In this document: one piece after another, positions 16,923 through 24,627 of the stretch
How the letters are laid out: each line of letters opens with the position of its first letter
How positions within the stretch are numbered: position 1 is the first letter of the stretch
NCBI GenBank assembly: GCA_965247665.1
Contig: CBDFHH010000005.1
Coordinates: 1,116,001 to 1,180,000, forward strand
Reading direction: 5' to 3'
Source: CAUZWH01 sp965247665
GTDB taxonomy: Bacteria > Pseudomonadota > Alphaproteobacteria > SHVV01
Length of the DNA stretch: 64,000 nt
Position numbers and translations under genes: made by a program
Notes under the pieces: model-generated
The model's input: the letters and a program-made list of their open reading frames with translations, nothing else
Databases searched by the model: none
What the model was told of the DNA's origin: nothing

Positions 16923-18417
16923 TACGATGAAGGGAAGTCTGTCCCGTCGCGACCTGTTGCTGGCTACGGCCGGACTACCGATCTTGCTCGCGGCGAGGGC
17001 TGCGGGCGCTGCCGCCCCGCCCCGCGAACCATGGATGATCGGGTTCGCCTCGGTTTCGGCGGAAGAGTTGGCGGCTTCGCTAGAGACGGTAAGCGGCCGC
17101 TTGCCGGCCGAACTCGCGGGTGTCCTGTGGCGCAACGGCCCGGCCGAGCATGACCGCTTCGGACACCGCTACGGTCATTGGTTCGACGGCGACGGCATGG
17201 TGCAGGTTTTCACCTTCACCGCAGCCGGCGTCACTCACCGCGCCCGCATCCTGGATACCCCCAAACGGCGCCACGAGACCCGGGCCGGCAAGCGTATCGT
17301 TCCTACGTTCGCCACGCTCCCACCACATCACGTACAGGTGCTTGCACCCGACGATATGAACGTGGCCAACACGTCCGTGCTCGCTCACGCCGGGCGTCTG
17401 ATGGCCTTGTGGGAGGGCGGCTCGGCGCTTGAATTCGATCCGGAAACACTCGCCGCCGGACGGTTCGTAAGCTGGGATCCAAGCCTTGCCGGAAGCCCGT
17501 TCTCCGCTCACCCAAAGGTCGAGCCCGACGGCACGCTGTGGAACATCGGCTGCGTTACCGCGCCGCGACCGATGCTCATCTTGTACCGCGTCGACCGGGC
17601 CGGCCGCCTCGTCAAGGCCAACGTCGTGGCCGTCGGGCCGTTGGGTATGGTGCATGATTTCGTCGTGACGGCACGTCATCTCGTCGTGATGCTGACGCCG
17701 TTCGTGCTCGAATTCGACTCGTTTGCGTCCGGTCGGGTGAGCTTTCTCGACGCCCACGACTGGCGTCCGGCTCTGGGGACCAGGGTGCTGACGATCGACA
17801 AGGACACGTTGGAGGTGAGACGACGTTATGAACTACCGCCGGGCTTCCACTACCACCACGGCAATGGTTGGGAGGAGGCGGATGGCACGATCCGCTTCGA
17901 TCTATGTCAAGCGCCCGATCCCAAGTTCGTCACCGAGGATTTGCGGGCCGTGATGCGCGGCGCTCGGCGGCTTTCCGCCACCCATCCAAGCTACCGCCGC
18001 GTCGTCCTCAAGCCCAACGGCATCGCCGCGATCGACCAGGCGGACCCGGGCACGGCGGAGTTCCCGCGTATCGATTCACGCCGTACCGGATTGCGGCACC
18101 GTATGGTTTTTGCGATCGTCGGCAGCGGTACGGAGGAAGGCTGGCCGTTTTCGCGTATCGCTCGTCTCCGACCCGACGGCGGCGAAGTCGACAGTTGGGC
18201 ATTCCCCCCGCATCAGATTGCCGAGGAGCATGTATTCGTACCGCGCGGCGAGGGGGAGGGTGACGGCTGGCTCATCGGGTCCTTCCTCGACTTGCGCCGT
18301 CGGGTTACGGGACTTGGCGTTTTCGAGGCCACGCGCCTCTCCGACGGTCCGGTGTGGCAGGGCGTGCTGCCCTACCCGCTGCCGCTCGGATTGCATGGCA
18401 TGTTCATGAAGTCGTAG
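16912..18417 (+). CDS. carotenoid (apocarotenoid) cleavage oxygenase, Tat signal
   Basis: 501 residues, a non-haem iron dioxygenase of the RPE65/CCD family that splits polyene double bonds. The four iron-ligand histidines are visible: H200 in SAHPK, H248 in MVHDF, H315/316 in HYHHGNGW and H495 in LHGMF. GPLGMVHDF and ELPPGFHYHHGN are family blocks. The N-terminus SRRDLLLATAG followed by a hydrophobic run is a twin-arginine signal, so the enzyme is probably folded first and exported. ATG 16912 overlaps the DUF2141 gene and follows GGAGGA; an ATG at 16927 is an alternative. The substrate could be a carotenoid, stilbene or lignostilbene. Confidence 0.92.
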   Translation: MADDTMKGSLSRRDLLLATAGLPILLAARAAGAAAPPREPWMIGFASVSAEELAASLETVSGRLPAELAGVLWRNGPAEHDRFGHRYGHWFDGDGMVQVFTFTAAGVTHRARILDTPKRRHETRAGKRIVPTFATLPPHHVQVLAPDDMNVANTSVLAHAGRLMALWEGGSALEFDPETLAAGRFVSWDPSLAGSPFSAHPKVEPDGTLWNIGCVTAPRPMLILYRVDRAGRLVKANVVAVGPLGMVHDFVVTARHLVVMLTPFVLEFDSFASGRVSFLDAHDWRPALGTRVLTIDKDTLEVRRRYELPPGFHYHHGNGWEEADGTIRFDLCQAPDPKFVTEDLRAVMRGARRLSATHPSYRRVVLKPNGIAAIDQADPGTAEFPRIDSRRTGLRHRMVFAIVGSGTEEGWPFSRIARLRPDGGEVDSWAFPPHQIAEEHVFVPRGEGEGDGWLIGSFLDLRRRVTGLGVFEATRLSDGPVWQGVLPYPLPLGLHGMFMKS

Positions 18418-18568
18418 TGCACGCTCGGCCGGCGACGGTGAAGCGTGGGGTGACGGGGCGGCTGCGGTCTCCGGCTCGCGGGGCGTGCGCCGACCCGAGG
18501 GGACTGTCGTGACGGCGCAGCACATCGCATGACCTCTAGGCGGCAGCTGTGCCCGCGTTGCCGCGTAA

Positions 18569-18844
18569 TCAACGGTAGAATGCCAAAAAAAAGCGAACGC
18601 GGCCGATCGGTTGGAGCTGGTGTGGAACATCCGGCTCCACGACACCGTGACGGTCGGGAGAAAGCTCGTTTTCTTCGATCTCCGGCTCGAGGATACGGTA
18701 TCGCAGCTTTCCCTCCATAACGACGATCTTCGCCCAGGTTCCGGCCTTGGTTCGGTGGGATTCGAGCAGGTTCTTCGGCACCGTGTCCTCGGTGAATTCA
18801 GGGCTCTTGGCATAGGACGAAACAGTGGTGGGAAGTGATTTCAT
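18569..18844 (-). CDS. small DUF1971 (TehB N-terminal-like cupin) protein
   Basis: 91 residues. The run PEFTEDTVPKNLLESHRTKAG, followed by VVMEGKLRYRILEPE and PDVPHQLQPIGRVRFFLAFYR, matches the DUF1971 family, a compact cupin-like beta barrel also found at the N-terminus of some tellurite-resistance TehB proteins. It stands alone here with no methyltransferase. It begins the accessory island on the minus strand. Its biochemical role is not established. Confidence 0.85.
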   Translation of the reverse strand: MKSLPTTVSSYAKSPEFTEDTVPKNLLESHRTKAGTWAKIVVMEGKLRYRILEPEIEENELSPDRHGVVEPDVPHQLQPIGRVRFFLAFYR

Positions 18845-18861
18845 GGCCGGTCACGTCATCA

Positions 18862-18963
18862 TCAGCCGAACAGATCGGAATTGGTGCCGGTTCGCACCAG
18901 CACGTCGTCGTCGAGGTGCCAGATCAGCAACCAATTCGGTTCGATGCGTTGAACTGGTCGGTT
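18862..18963 (-). pseudogene. C-terminal remnant of a YafQ/RelE-family toxin
   Basis: Read on the minus strand this segment gives RIEPNWLLIWHLDDDVLV, then RTGTNSDLFG and TGA (stop at 18862-18864). It matches the last third of YafQ-type mRNA interferases, which normally end ...EPDWLLIYxxxxxxLxLxRTGTHSDLF. One or two residues appear deleted in the last strand. No start, no N-terminal two-thirds and no antitoxin remain; VapC begins right upstream. A dead toxin, most likely truncated when the VapBC pair or the island was inserted. Confidence 0.6.
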
Positions 18964-19337
18964 CAGGTCTTGGGGATCAGGATCACTCCGGGCAGGCCGT
19001 CGAAATGACCATCGCAGGTCAGCAGGTCGGCGTCTTGGGTGCGGGCCGAGGCAAAGATGATCGCGTCGGCGGTTGCAAGGCCGTGCCTGCGGCAGCTATC
19101 CGCGGCGGCGAGTGCGATCTCCGTGTCGAGGGGAACGATACTGCAGACTTGCGTGAAGGCAATGACCTGGTCGGCCATGTCCTCGCCGCGTTCGCGGTTG
19201 AGCCATTTGGCGAGCTCGAGCTGCACCATCGTCGGAACCAGCCAGGCGCTCTGCCGCGGCAGATGTGCCGCGACGGTCTCTCCAATGGATGAGCCGATCA
19301 GCCACTCAACCCAGGCTGACGTATCGACCAGACGCAT
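18963..19337 (-). CDS. vapC: VapC-type PIN-domain toxin
   Basis: 124 residues, a metal-dependent ribonuclease. The PIN acidic residues are in place: VDTSAWVEWL near residue 4, the Glu in QLELAKWL, TADAIIFASAR (about 93-103) and DADLLTCDGHF with its Asp pair. The ATG at 19337 overlaps the antitoxin stop by one base (TGATG), typical for vapBC co-translation. The reading frame extends upstream without purpose. It would be held inactive by the adjacent AbrB-type antitoxin. Confidence 0.92.
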   Translation of the reverse strand: MRLVDTSAWVEWLIGSSIGETVAAHLPRQSAWLVPTMVQLELAKWLNRERGEDMADQVIAFTQVCSIVPLDTEIALAAADSCRRHGLATADAIIFASARTQDADLLTCDGHFDGLPGVILIPKT

Positions 19338-19549
19338 CAGGTGCGGTCCGAGCGATCGCGGTAGTCGTCCGCCGACGCGCCCTCGGCGATACCGGCCAAC
19401 GTCTCTCGCTCCGGGACCGGGACGAGCATAACGCCCGTGCCCTTGGGAATGAACGCGAAGATCTGCCCGGCGCGCCAGCGATGCGCCGTCCGGACGGCCT
19501 TCGGAATCGAGATCTGGAACTTCGACGACAAGGTCGTTGTCTCTGCCAT
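19337..19549 (-). CDS. vapB: VapB-type AbrB/SpoVT antitoxin
   Basis: 70 residues. TLSSKFQISIPKAVRTAHRWRAGQ is the swapped-hairpin AbrB/SpoVT DNA-binding domain (about residues 5-28), followed by a C-terminal tail that should wrap the toxin. Start ATG is preceded by an AAAAAGG site. It overlaps vapC by one base. Such antitoxins both neutralise VapC and repress their own promoter. Confidence 0.9.
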   Translation of the reverse strand: MAETTTLSSKFQISIPKAVRTAHRWRAGQIFAFIPKGTGVMLVPVPERETLAGIAEGASADDYRDRSDRT

Positions 19550-19608
19550 GATCGTACCTTTTTCCGATCGATTCCAATAACGTAAGACAGGCGCGGACTC
19601 GGTTCAAG

Positions 19609-19619
19609 CCCCCCCCCCC
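19609..19619. repeat. homopolymer run of 11 cytosines
   Basis: Eleven consecutive C bases lie 60 bp upstream of vapB, right where an unrecognised plus-strand coding-like fragment begins. Long mononucleotide runs slip during replication and are also prone to assembly error. Its position upstream of a promoter region could affect spacing. Confidence 0.8.
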
Positions 19620-19856
19620 AACATTGACCGAAAAGCGCCTGTCCGTGCGGGCGCCGAGGCCGGACGGCGGACCGGCGAGGCCGGCACCGGGCCGCCGAAC
19701 CGACCGCCGGTCCGTTCGCTGACCGTGATACCCATCGAGGATCTCGACGGGACGGATCATTTGCGGGGCCGTCCGCACGATCTCACTCGAATGCAAGACC
19801 TCGGCATCGACATGACCGCAGCGCTCGCCATCGCCTGGGCGCGCGGGCTCGAATGA
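19620..19856 (+). pseudogene. coding-like C-terminal fragment, unrecognised
   Basis: An open plus-strand frame ends at TGA 19854-19856 and reads SLTVIPIEDLDGTDHLRGRP then HDLTRMQDLGIDMTAALAIA followed by WARGLE. The last 50 codons look like a real protein end (regular hydrophobic/acidic pattern), while the part before is low-complexity. There is no start or ribosome site, and it opens at the C11 run. I do not recognise the family. Given phage tail fragments nearby it may be the end of a phage gene. Confidence 0.35.
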
Positions 19857-20044
19857 GGGCGTGGTTCGCGAGCTATTGCAGGTTGCCGAGGCCCGGGCTG
19901 AGAGAGGAGATGAATCTTAGTGTGGATGGTCCGCGACTAGCTCCGCACGGTCGCTCGAACCGCGCGCCCGACACGCCAATCTGAGGGTCGGACCGGCTTG
20001 TTCGGAACATCGGCTAAAGGGATATGAACATAAACAAGACTGAG

Positions 20045-20186
20045 AAATATGTTTGCTCGCCGTCGTCTCGGCCTGTGTATGGCCGAGCAGTTCACCAATC
20101 ATGGGCAGGCTCTCGCGGAGCGCCAAGCCGTACGGCGCGAACTACTGTCAGAGATCGTGAATCCGGATCGCGTCGGCGCCAACCCC
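20045..20186 (-). pseudogene. tyrosine recombinase (integrase) C-terminal remnant with nonsense codons
   Basis: Minus-strand translation gives RIHDL, then TGA-CAG-TAG, then FAPYGLALRESLPMIGELL and GHTQAETTA. In tyrosine recombinases this is the catalytic RIHDLRHSFAS...GESLPMIGKLLGHTQ region. The stops replace the codons for R and S of RHS (CGA to TGA, TCG to TAG), so the catalytic arginine is lost. Similarity fades after ETTA, before the nucleophile tyrosine. The rest of the integrase is missing. It marks a former mobile element. Confidence 0.75.
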
Positions 20187-20250
20187 TTCGTGTTGTATCC
20201 CAATCCAAAATATCCAGCAGTTTTCGGAATTGCCCCGATCCTGACCTCGG

Positions 20251-20799
20251 TTATAGCTTGCGTCCGCCACAAACTTCCACTGCTGCGCTAAATCGTGGAC
20301 CGAAAGCTTTTTCGCGCCAACCAGGGTCCTCTCCTGCTCTGATCTTCGCGGAAGTTTGACGCTCCCATCCTCCCTCTGGAAATCTCGACCAAATACAGTT
20401 GCACAACTGTTCGAGTTCGCGGTTTGATGGGTTAGAATTGGGACCAAGAGTAAATTCGGGAACAGGTTGTTTACATTTAAACGACTTAGAACGGATTTCT
20501 GCCTCTGAAGTTGACGCAACTGTCGATGAGAAAAGTAGGCCTGAGATCATAAAAGCCGCGATGTAATACACTAAAATGCCCTCGACTATCATGAGAAACA
20601 GGCCGACACCTTTAGTTGCCAAGGTGGCGCTTGCGGTTGGCTTGATCAACAAAGCCGTCAAGACTTTTCCGACCGCCCGCTGAACGAAATAGAACGCGAG
20701 GCCTAGTGCGGCGGCGGCCACGAAGGTCCCCGGCAAGAAGTACACAGCTGCCTGCCACGATGGGAAGACCGCATCGTCATCGGTGAGGAACAGGAACAC
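20251..20799 (-). CDS. hypothetical membrane protein, start uncertain
   Basis: 182 residues from a GTG at 20799. Hydrophobic segments occur at about 17-45 and 65-90, followed by a soluble tail with the distinctive ending FPEGGWERQTSAKIRAGEDP and FGPRFSAAVEVCGG, which looks like a genuine domain. The frame stays open upstream to about 20,870 and encodes another hydrophobic stretch (VTIIWLGVGVFLFL) with no ATG, so the N-terminus is either misread here or damaged. It has lower GC than the catabolic genes. No function recognised; it sits between the integrase remnant and ParE. Confidence 0.6.
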   Translation of the reverse strand: MFLFLTDDDAVFPSWQAAVYFLPGTFVAAAALGLAFYFVQRAVGKVLTALLIKPTASATLATKGVGLFLMIVEGILVYYIAAFMISGLLFSSTVASTSEAEIRSKSFKCKQPVPEFTLGPNSNPSNRELEQLCNCIWSRFPEGGWERQTSAKIRAGEDPGWREKAFGPRFSAAVEVCGGRKL

Positions 20800-20873
20800 T
20801 CCAACGCCTAACCAGATGATCGTGACAAAGCGTCCGGCAGCTTCTCTTTTGTCGTTCGTATGGATCGTACATC

Positions 20874-21179
20874 TCAGATGTCTCGAAGAACTTCCGGCAA
20901 GTCCCGGGCGCCGTGAAGGACCCTGAGGATCAAGGGTGGGCGTTGCCCGGCATCGTAGACGATGACATAGGGGAAGCCGGTCAGCCCGAGAAAGCGGACT
21001 CGTGGATCGGCAAGCGCCTGTCGGGTCACGCCGCTCTCCGGATGGTCTCCCAGATGTTGCGCCGCCTTGGCAATGCCGTCTCGAAGCGCGCCCGCGGCAC
21101 CCGGGTTATCGCGTGCGATCCATCGGGTGGCTTCCAGCAGGTCGGTACGGGCGCGCGGGGAGAGAACCGCGGGTTTCAA
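20874..21179 (-). CDS. parE: ParE-type toxin of a type II toxin-antitoxin pair
   Basis: 101 residues of the RelE/ParE fold: LSPRARTDLLEATRWIARDNP opens the two helices, then DHPESGVTRQALADPRVRFLGL, FPYVIVYDA and ILRVLHGARDLPEVL, the usual end of ParE. The start is TTG (21177-21179), overlapping the antitoxin stop as TTGA. Relatives poison DNA gyrase. It is complete and in the same order as its antitoxin, so it is probably functional. Confidence 0.9.
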   Translation of the reverse strand: MKPAVLSPRARTDLLEATRWIARDNPGAAGALRDGIAKAAQHLGDHPESGVTRQALADPRVRFLGLTGFPYVIVYDAGQRPPLILRVLHGARDLPEVLRDI

Positions 21180-21427
21180 TGTCCGGCCGGGTCGATGATC
21201 TCATCCATTTCAGCCAAGACGGTATCGATCTCGACCGCGCCCTCGCGGGCTGTCTCTTCACGCACGGCATCGAGCATGGCGTTGAAGCTGCGCCGTCGCT
21301 CTTCTGATTCCTGAAGCAGACGTAAGCCAGCGCGCACCACTTCGCTCATGTTGTTGAATTGGCCTCCTTCGACACAGGCCCGCGCGAAGGACTCCAATTC
21401 CGGGGTGAGATGGACGTTTGTGGCCAT
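21176..21427 (-). CDS. parD: ParD-type antitoxin
   Basis: 83 residues. NVHLTPELESFARACVEGGQ and NNMSEVVRAGLRLLQESEE form the ribbon-helix-helix DNA-binding domain, and the acidic tail wraps ParE. I chose the ATG at 21427 (MATNVHL), which gives the normal ParD length; an ATG nine codons up at 21454 is possible. It is coupled to parE by overlap. The promoter region of the pair faces a phage tail fragment on the opposite strand. Confidence 0.9.
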   Translation of the reverse strand: MATNVHLTPELESFARACVEGGQFNNMSEVVRAGLRLLQESEERRRSFNAMLDAVREETAREGAVEIDTVLAEMDEIIDPAGH

Positions 21428-21505
21428 GAGAGCCTCTATGTCAATTATTGACATATCCTGTGCTGCCCGGATGAAGAACGCAACAGCCAAGGGATAACCG
21501 TCAAT

Positions 21506-21780
21506 ATGGCACGAGCCAAACACACCAACGCGGTCCGCCTGACGGTCGAGGGCGGGAACCGGGTCAAGGCCGACCGGGTCTCCGTCGGCGCCAGCGGCGA
21601 GCCTTCGATGCGCAAGATCGACCGCGCGTCCGACCGGGCCTCGCGCGGGCTCGGCAGCTTGGGCGATCGGGCCTCGAGCCGGCGTACCCGCATGCGCCTG
21701 TTGGGCGGTGTCGTCGCCGGCATCGCCGCCGGAGGCAGCATGGCGCTCTTGGTCAACCGGTCGATCGCCGCCGCCGATGC
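21506..21780 (+). pseudogene. N-terminal fragment of a phage tail tape-measure protein
   Basis: Starts with ATG and reads NAVRLTVEGGNRVKADRVSV then RGLGSLGDRASSRRTRMRLL and GGSMALLVNRSIAAADAI. This is how tape-measure proteins of tailed phages and gene-transfer-type elements begin, where the protein is normally many hundreds of residues. After about residue 92 similarity ends and the frame runs into unrelated sequence to 21898. The break point marks a deletion joining it to another tail gene. Confidence 0.6.
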
Positions 21781-21990
21781 CATCTTTCGCTGCCGCGACT
21801 GCGGCCAGACCAAGCCAAGGGCGGCGGGCGCACGAAGTCGGGCGGTTACAAGCAGGGCATCGCCACTGTCGCGATGTTCGTGCTGGTGCCACGCGTGAAG
21901 CTGCGCAAGCGCCTGAATGTCGCCCGCGCGGCCGGGCGCTGGAGCCGCGGGCTGCCGGCCCTGATCAAACGGCAGGTGCGATCAAGATGA
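21781..21990 (+). pseudogene. C-terminal fragment of a DUF6441-type phage tail protein
   Basis: In a different frame from the preceding fragment, this region reads GGYKQGIATVAMFVLVPRVK, LRKRLNVARAAGRWSRGLPA then LIKRQVRSR and TGA. It matches the end of DUF6441 proteins, small tail-region proteins of phages in alphaproteobacteria. The N-terminal two-thirds are missing. The stop overlaps an ATG (ATGA) opening a frame that continues to 22115; only its first dozen codons (MKREAVRGRAYQ) look like the same GC-rich phage DNA. Confidence 0.55.
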
Positions 21991-22083
21991 AGCGGGAGGC
22001 GGTGCGAGGTCGGGCTTACCAGCGGCGCAATTTGAACCCAAACTTCACGGTCACCGCTGCTCCGTTTAAGATCAAATATCGCG

Positions 22084-22797
22084 CTATATTCCCTGAAACA
22101 GGGCGTAACTCCTGAAAAACATATAAGAATCTTTGAAATTCGTCGCCTCAGCTTCATGTAAAATTATGTGTTCTTTGTACGTCGGTAAAAAAACGAAGAA
22201 ATTATATTCATGATTTCCAAGAATATAATATGGATAGAATATAGTTCTTGTTTTTTCAACAACCTCATCAAACAAGCTTTCCATTGAAGACAGCACATCT
22301 TCTCTAAGTGGGACAAGGCCGCCGGAACCCGCTTCAACAGCAGATGATTCACAGACCAATCTCGAAATTGCATCATTAGGCCACTGAAACGGATCAGAAC
22401 CGCTTAGTGTAAAATATGACCATGTAACCGGAACAAAGATCCGCGCATTTCTCACGTGTCCAGGACCGGAGATACCAAAGCGTTTAATGATGAATTCATG
22501 CGTCATTTTCCCCAAACGAACACATACAAATTTAATACTTGAAAAACCAGTTTGTGGAAAAGATATAGTGCCTTCCAAATACCAATAATAGGGGTCATCC
22601 ACCATCTCTGGGAGCATTTCCAAATACCCTTTGTCCTTGAACATTACATTTGGGAACTGCTCTTTCAGTTTCACCGAGAACTCCTCCAATGATGAATCTA
22701 CCCATTCCGCAACTTTGAAAAAATCTGTGGGAGATTGTGCAAAAGCAGACTGCCCGAAGCTTAAAGCGATAATAAAAAAGAAAATTAACTTTTGCAT
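22084..22797 (-). CDS. AT-rich gene for a secreted hypothetical protein
   Basis: 237 residues. A signal peptide (MQKLIFFFIIALSFGQSAFA, cut after residue 20) is followed by a soluble domain rich in aromatic residues: YYWYLEGTISFPQTGFSSIK, IFVPVTWSYFTLSGSDPF, and an end HEAEATNFKDSYMFFRSYAL. I do not recognise the family. The gene is strikingly rich in A and T with Lys/Ile/Asn/Phe codons ending in A/T, unlike everything around it, so recent transfer from a low-GC source is likely. It interrupts phage tail debris. Confidence 0.75.
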   Translation of the reverse strand: MQKLIFFFIIALSFGQSAFAQSPTDFFKVAEWVDSSLEEFSVKLKEQFPNVMFKDKGYLEMLPEMVDDPYYWYLEGTISFPQTGFSSIKFVCVRLGKMTHEFIIKRFGISGPGHVRNARIFVPVTWSYFTLSGSDPFQWPNDAISRLVCESSAVEAGSGGLVPLREDVLSSMESLFDEVVEKTRTIFYPYYILGNHEYNFFVFLPTYKEHIILHEAEATNFKDSYMFFRSYALFQGI

Positions 22798-23385
22798 ACT
22801 TCATGCTTCCTTATGAGATTTGTGGGCATCGTCATCGCGGTTCTTCCAGTTTTGTCCCCCTGCCGGACCGCCAATGCGCGGCCTCCGGCATCGATGGCGA
22901 CAAGATCGACTCCAGAAATATCCGCCCATGCGCAGCAAGACCGAACAATCCTGATCGCTTTGACGGATCGTCTGCGCATCGTTTCGAAGACCAAAGTGGA
23001 GCGTAACACAGCCGCGCCCGAGAGAATCCCGGCCGGCGGCCTGATCGTGCTGCGTGACCGTGATCCGGGCGAGCGCAAACCATCTCCGTCTCACTGAACG
23101 CCCAACTGGAGAAGGTTCGAACCCGGTTTCGTCCCCTGCGCCATGTGTTCCGATAGCGAATGGCGCTGAAGCGATCCCAGGGCCGCAAAGCGGCACGAGG
23201 GAAGGTTCAACGGGCCGGATCGAACGACAACTTGCTCCTCGACCCATCTCCGGGATCGCCCCTGCGATCGTCCTTGGGCAATCCGTCGTCGTGTTGCGCG
23301 ATGGCGGCGGCCACGCTATGTGAGTCTGCCGGCGCCGCTCTGGCGTGGCCGGCACATTGTTGCAGTTCGATGCAAGGGGAGCCCG
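22798..23385. other. 588-bp gap with phage debris and no complete gene
   Basis: GC returns to the local average here. Frames on both strands overlap without ribosome sites. The only recognisable part is a phage-tail-like fragment at 22960-23096. The last 200 bp before the RidA gene hold no feature I can name apart from its ribosome site AAGGGGA (23375-23381). Confidence 0.5.
22960..23096 (+). pseudogene. fragment resembling a small phage tail-region protein
   Basis: The plus frame reads ALTDRLRIVSKTKVERNTAA then PERIPAGGLIVLRDRDPGE before stopping at TGA 23094-23096. The motif PERIPAGGLIVLRDGDPGEP is familiar from small (about 130-residue) proteins in tail modules of alphaproteobacterial prophages. 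The expected continuation is lost in a frameshift right after DPGE. No intact start is visible. Assignment is from memory of the motif and is tentative. Confidence 0.4.
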
Positions 23386-24627
23386 ATGAGCGCGCCTAAG
23401 AAAGAAATCCGACTCGCTCGGGATTTAAACGAGCCCATCAGTCATTACACCGACGCCGTGCTGTGTGGCGACTATCTGTTCATGTCGGGCGCGGGCCCCT
23501 TCGACGTCGATCTCAATCTGATTGGTCTCGGCGACATCGAGGCGCAAGCCGCCAAGACGCTCGAAAACATCAACCTGATGCTGGAAGCGGCCGACATGTC
23601 GTTCGACGACGTCGCGTATTGGCTCGTCCTGCTCGACAATGTTCGCGACCAGGCCAAGGTAGACGGGGTTTTTCGTAAGCTCACCGGCAAGGCCAAGCCC
23701 GCGGTGACATATGTCGGTGCTCAGGCGCTGGCCCTCCCCGGCATGCTGATCGAAATCGAAGGGGTTGCCTACAAGCCGCGCGAAGGCGGTCCGCCTCGGC
23801 AAGAGATCATGGCCGAGGGTTGCGCAGATCTCGGTTTGCATTACAGCCACGCGGTCAAAGCCGGCGATTTGGCCTGGTACGCCGGCGTCAATGCCAGCCC
23901 GATCGACGAAGGCGGTCGCGTCCTCAATATCGGCGATCCCATCCTACAAGGCCGTAACACCTACGAAAACCTGGAACGGATGTGCGAAGCGGCCGGTATG
24001 GGCGTCCCGGATATCGCCAAAGTCACGGTCTACATTGAGAATGTGCGCGACAATCAAAGCATTCGCCCGGCACGCGCACGGTTCCACGCCCATGGCCGGC
24101 CGACCAGCGCAATGATCGGCATCAAGGAGCTTTGCATTTCCGGCCAGCACCATCTGATCGAGCCGGTCGGCTACAAGGCCACAGGCGACAATCCGCCGCG
24201 CAAGGAGTGGGTGGTACCCGGCTACCGCCAGCCGATCAGCCACTACACCGACGCGGTGCAGTGCGGCGACATCTTGTTCGTGTCGGGAGCCGGCGGCCTG
24301 GAAGCCAACCTCAAGCCGGTGAGCGATCGCGACGTCGTCAAGCAGGCCGAAAAGACCTTCGAGCATATCGGCGCCATGCTCGATGCGTCGGAATACGGTT
24401 TCGAGGATATCGTCAAGGTCACCGTGTTCCACACCCACGTGATCGAGCGCACGCTGATCAATCCCGTGCGCCAGAAGATCTTCGGCGATTCGTTGCCGGC
24501 CAGCACGCTCTACGGTGTCAGCGGTTTGGCGATTGAACCGCTTCGCCTGGAGATTCAATCGATCGCCTATAAGCCCGGCATGGGCGAAGCCAACCGCAGC
24601 AAGGAACCGGTGGGTTCGTACGACTAG
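23386..24627 (+). CDS. triple RidA-domain fusion protein, first copy
   Basis: 413 residues built from three successive RidA (YjgF/YER057c/UK114) domains at about 7-131, 138-265 and 273-397. Each repeats an ISHYTDAV..GD..F.SGAG segment, a QA..T.ENI..ML.AA helix and a final IE...YK strand; the middle copy is the most divergent (LGLHYSHAVKAGDLAWYAG). Classical RidA deaminates reactive enamines/imines as a trimer using an Arg (Arg105 in E. coli) in a PARS motif; here those positions read PAVT, PTSA and PAST, so none has the Arg. A covalent trimer could form one pseudo-trimeric particle. ATG 23386 has AAGGGGA upstream. The next gene, 28 bp on, is a second such fusion. Confidence 0.92.
   Translation: MSAPKKEIRLARDLNEPISHYTDAVLCGDYLFMSGAGPFDVDLNLIGLGDIEAQAAKTLENINLMLEAADMSFDDVAYWLVLLDNVRDQAKVDGVFRKLTGKAKPAVTYVGAQALALPGMLIEIEGVAYKPREGGPPRQEIMAEGCADLGLHYSHAVKAGDLAWYAGVNASPIDEGGRVLNIGDPILQGRNTYENLERMCEAAGMGVPDIAKVTVYIENVRDNQSIRPARARFHAHGRPTSAMIGIKELCISGQHHLIEPVGYKATGDNPPRKEWVVPGYRQPISHYTDAVQCGDILFVSGAGGLEANLKPVSDRDVVKQAEKTFEHIGAMLDASEYGFEDIVKVTVFHTHVIERTLINPVRQKIFGDSLPASTLYGVSGLAIEPLRLEIQSIAYKPGMGEANRSKEPVGSYD

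Noticed and set aside
23108..23142. The string ggttcgaacccgg followed by a CCA-like end, resembling the 3' end of a tRNA and a possible phage attachment site.
   Set aside because: The T-stem does not pair and no acceptor, anticodon or D arm can be folded; no matching repeat was seen at the left island end.
22801..23355. A 184-codon minus-strand frame opposite the phage fragment.
   Set aside because: Lacks a ribosome site and any domain; the opposite strand carries the better supported phage-like phrase.
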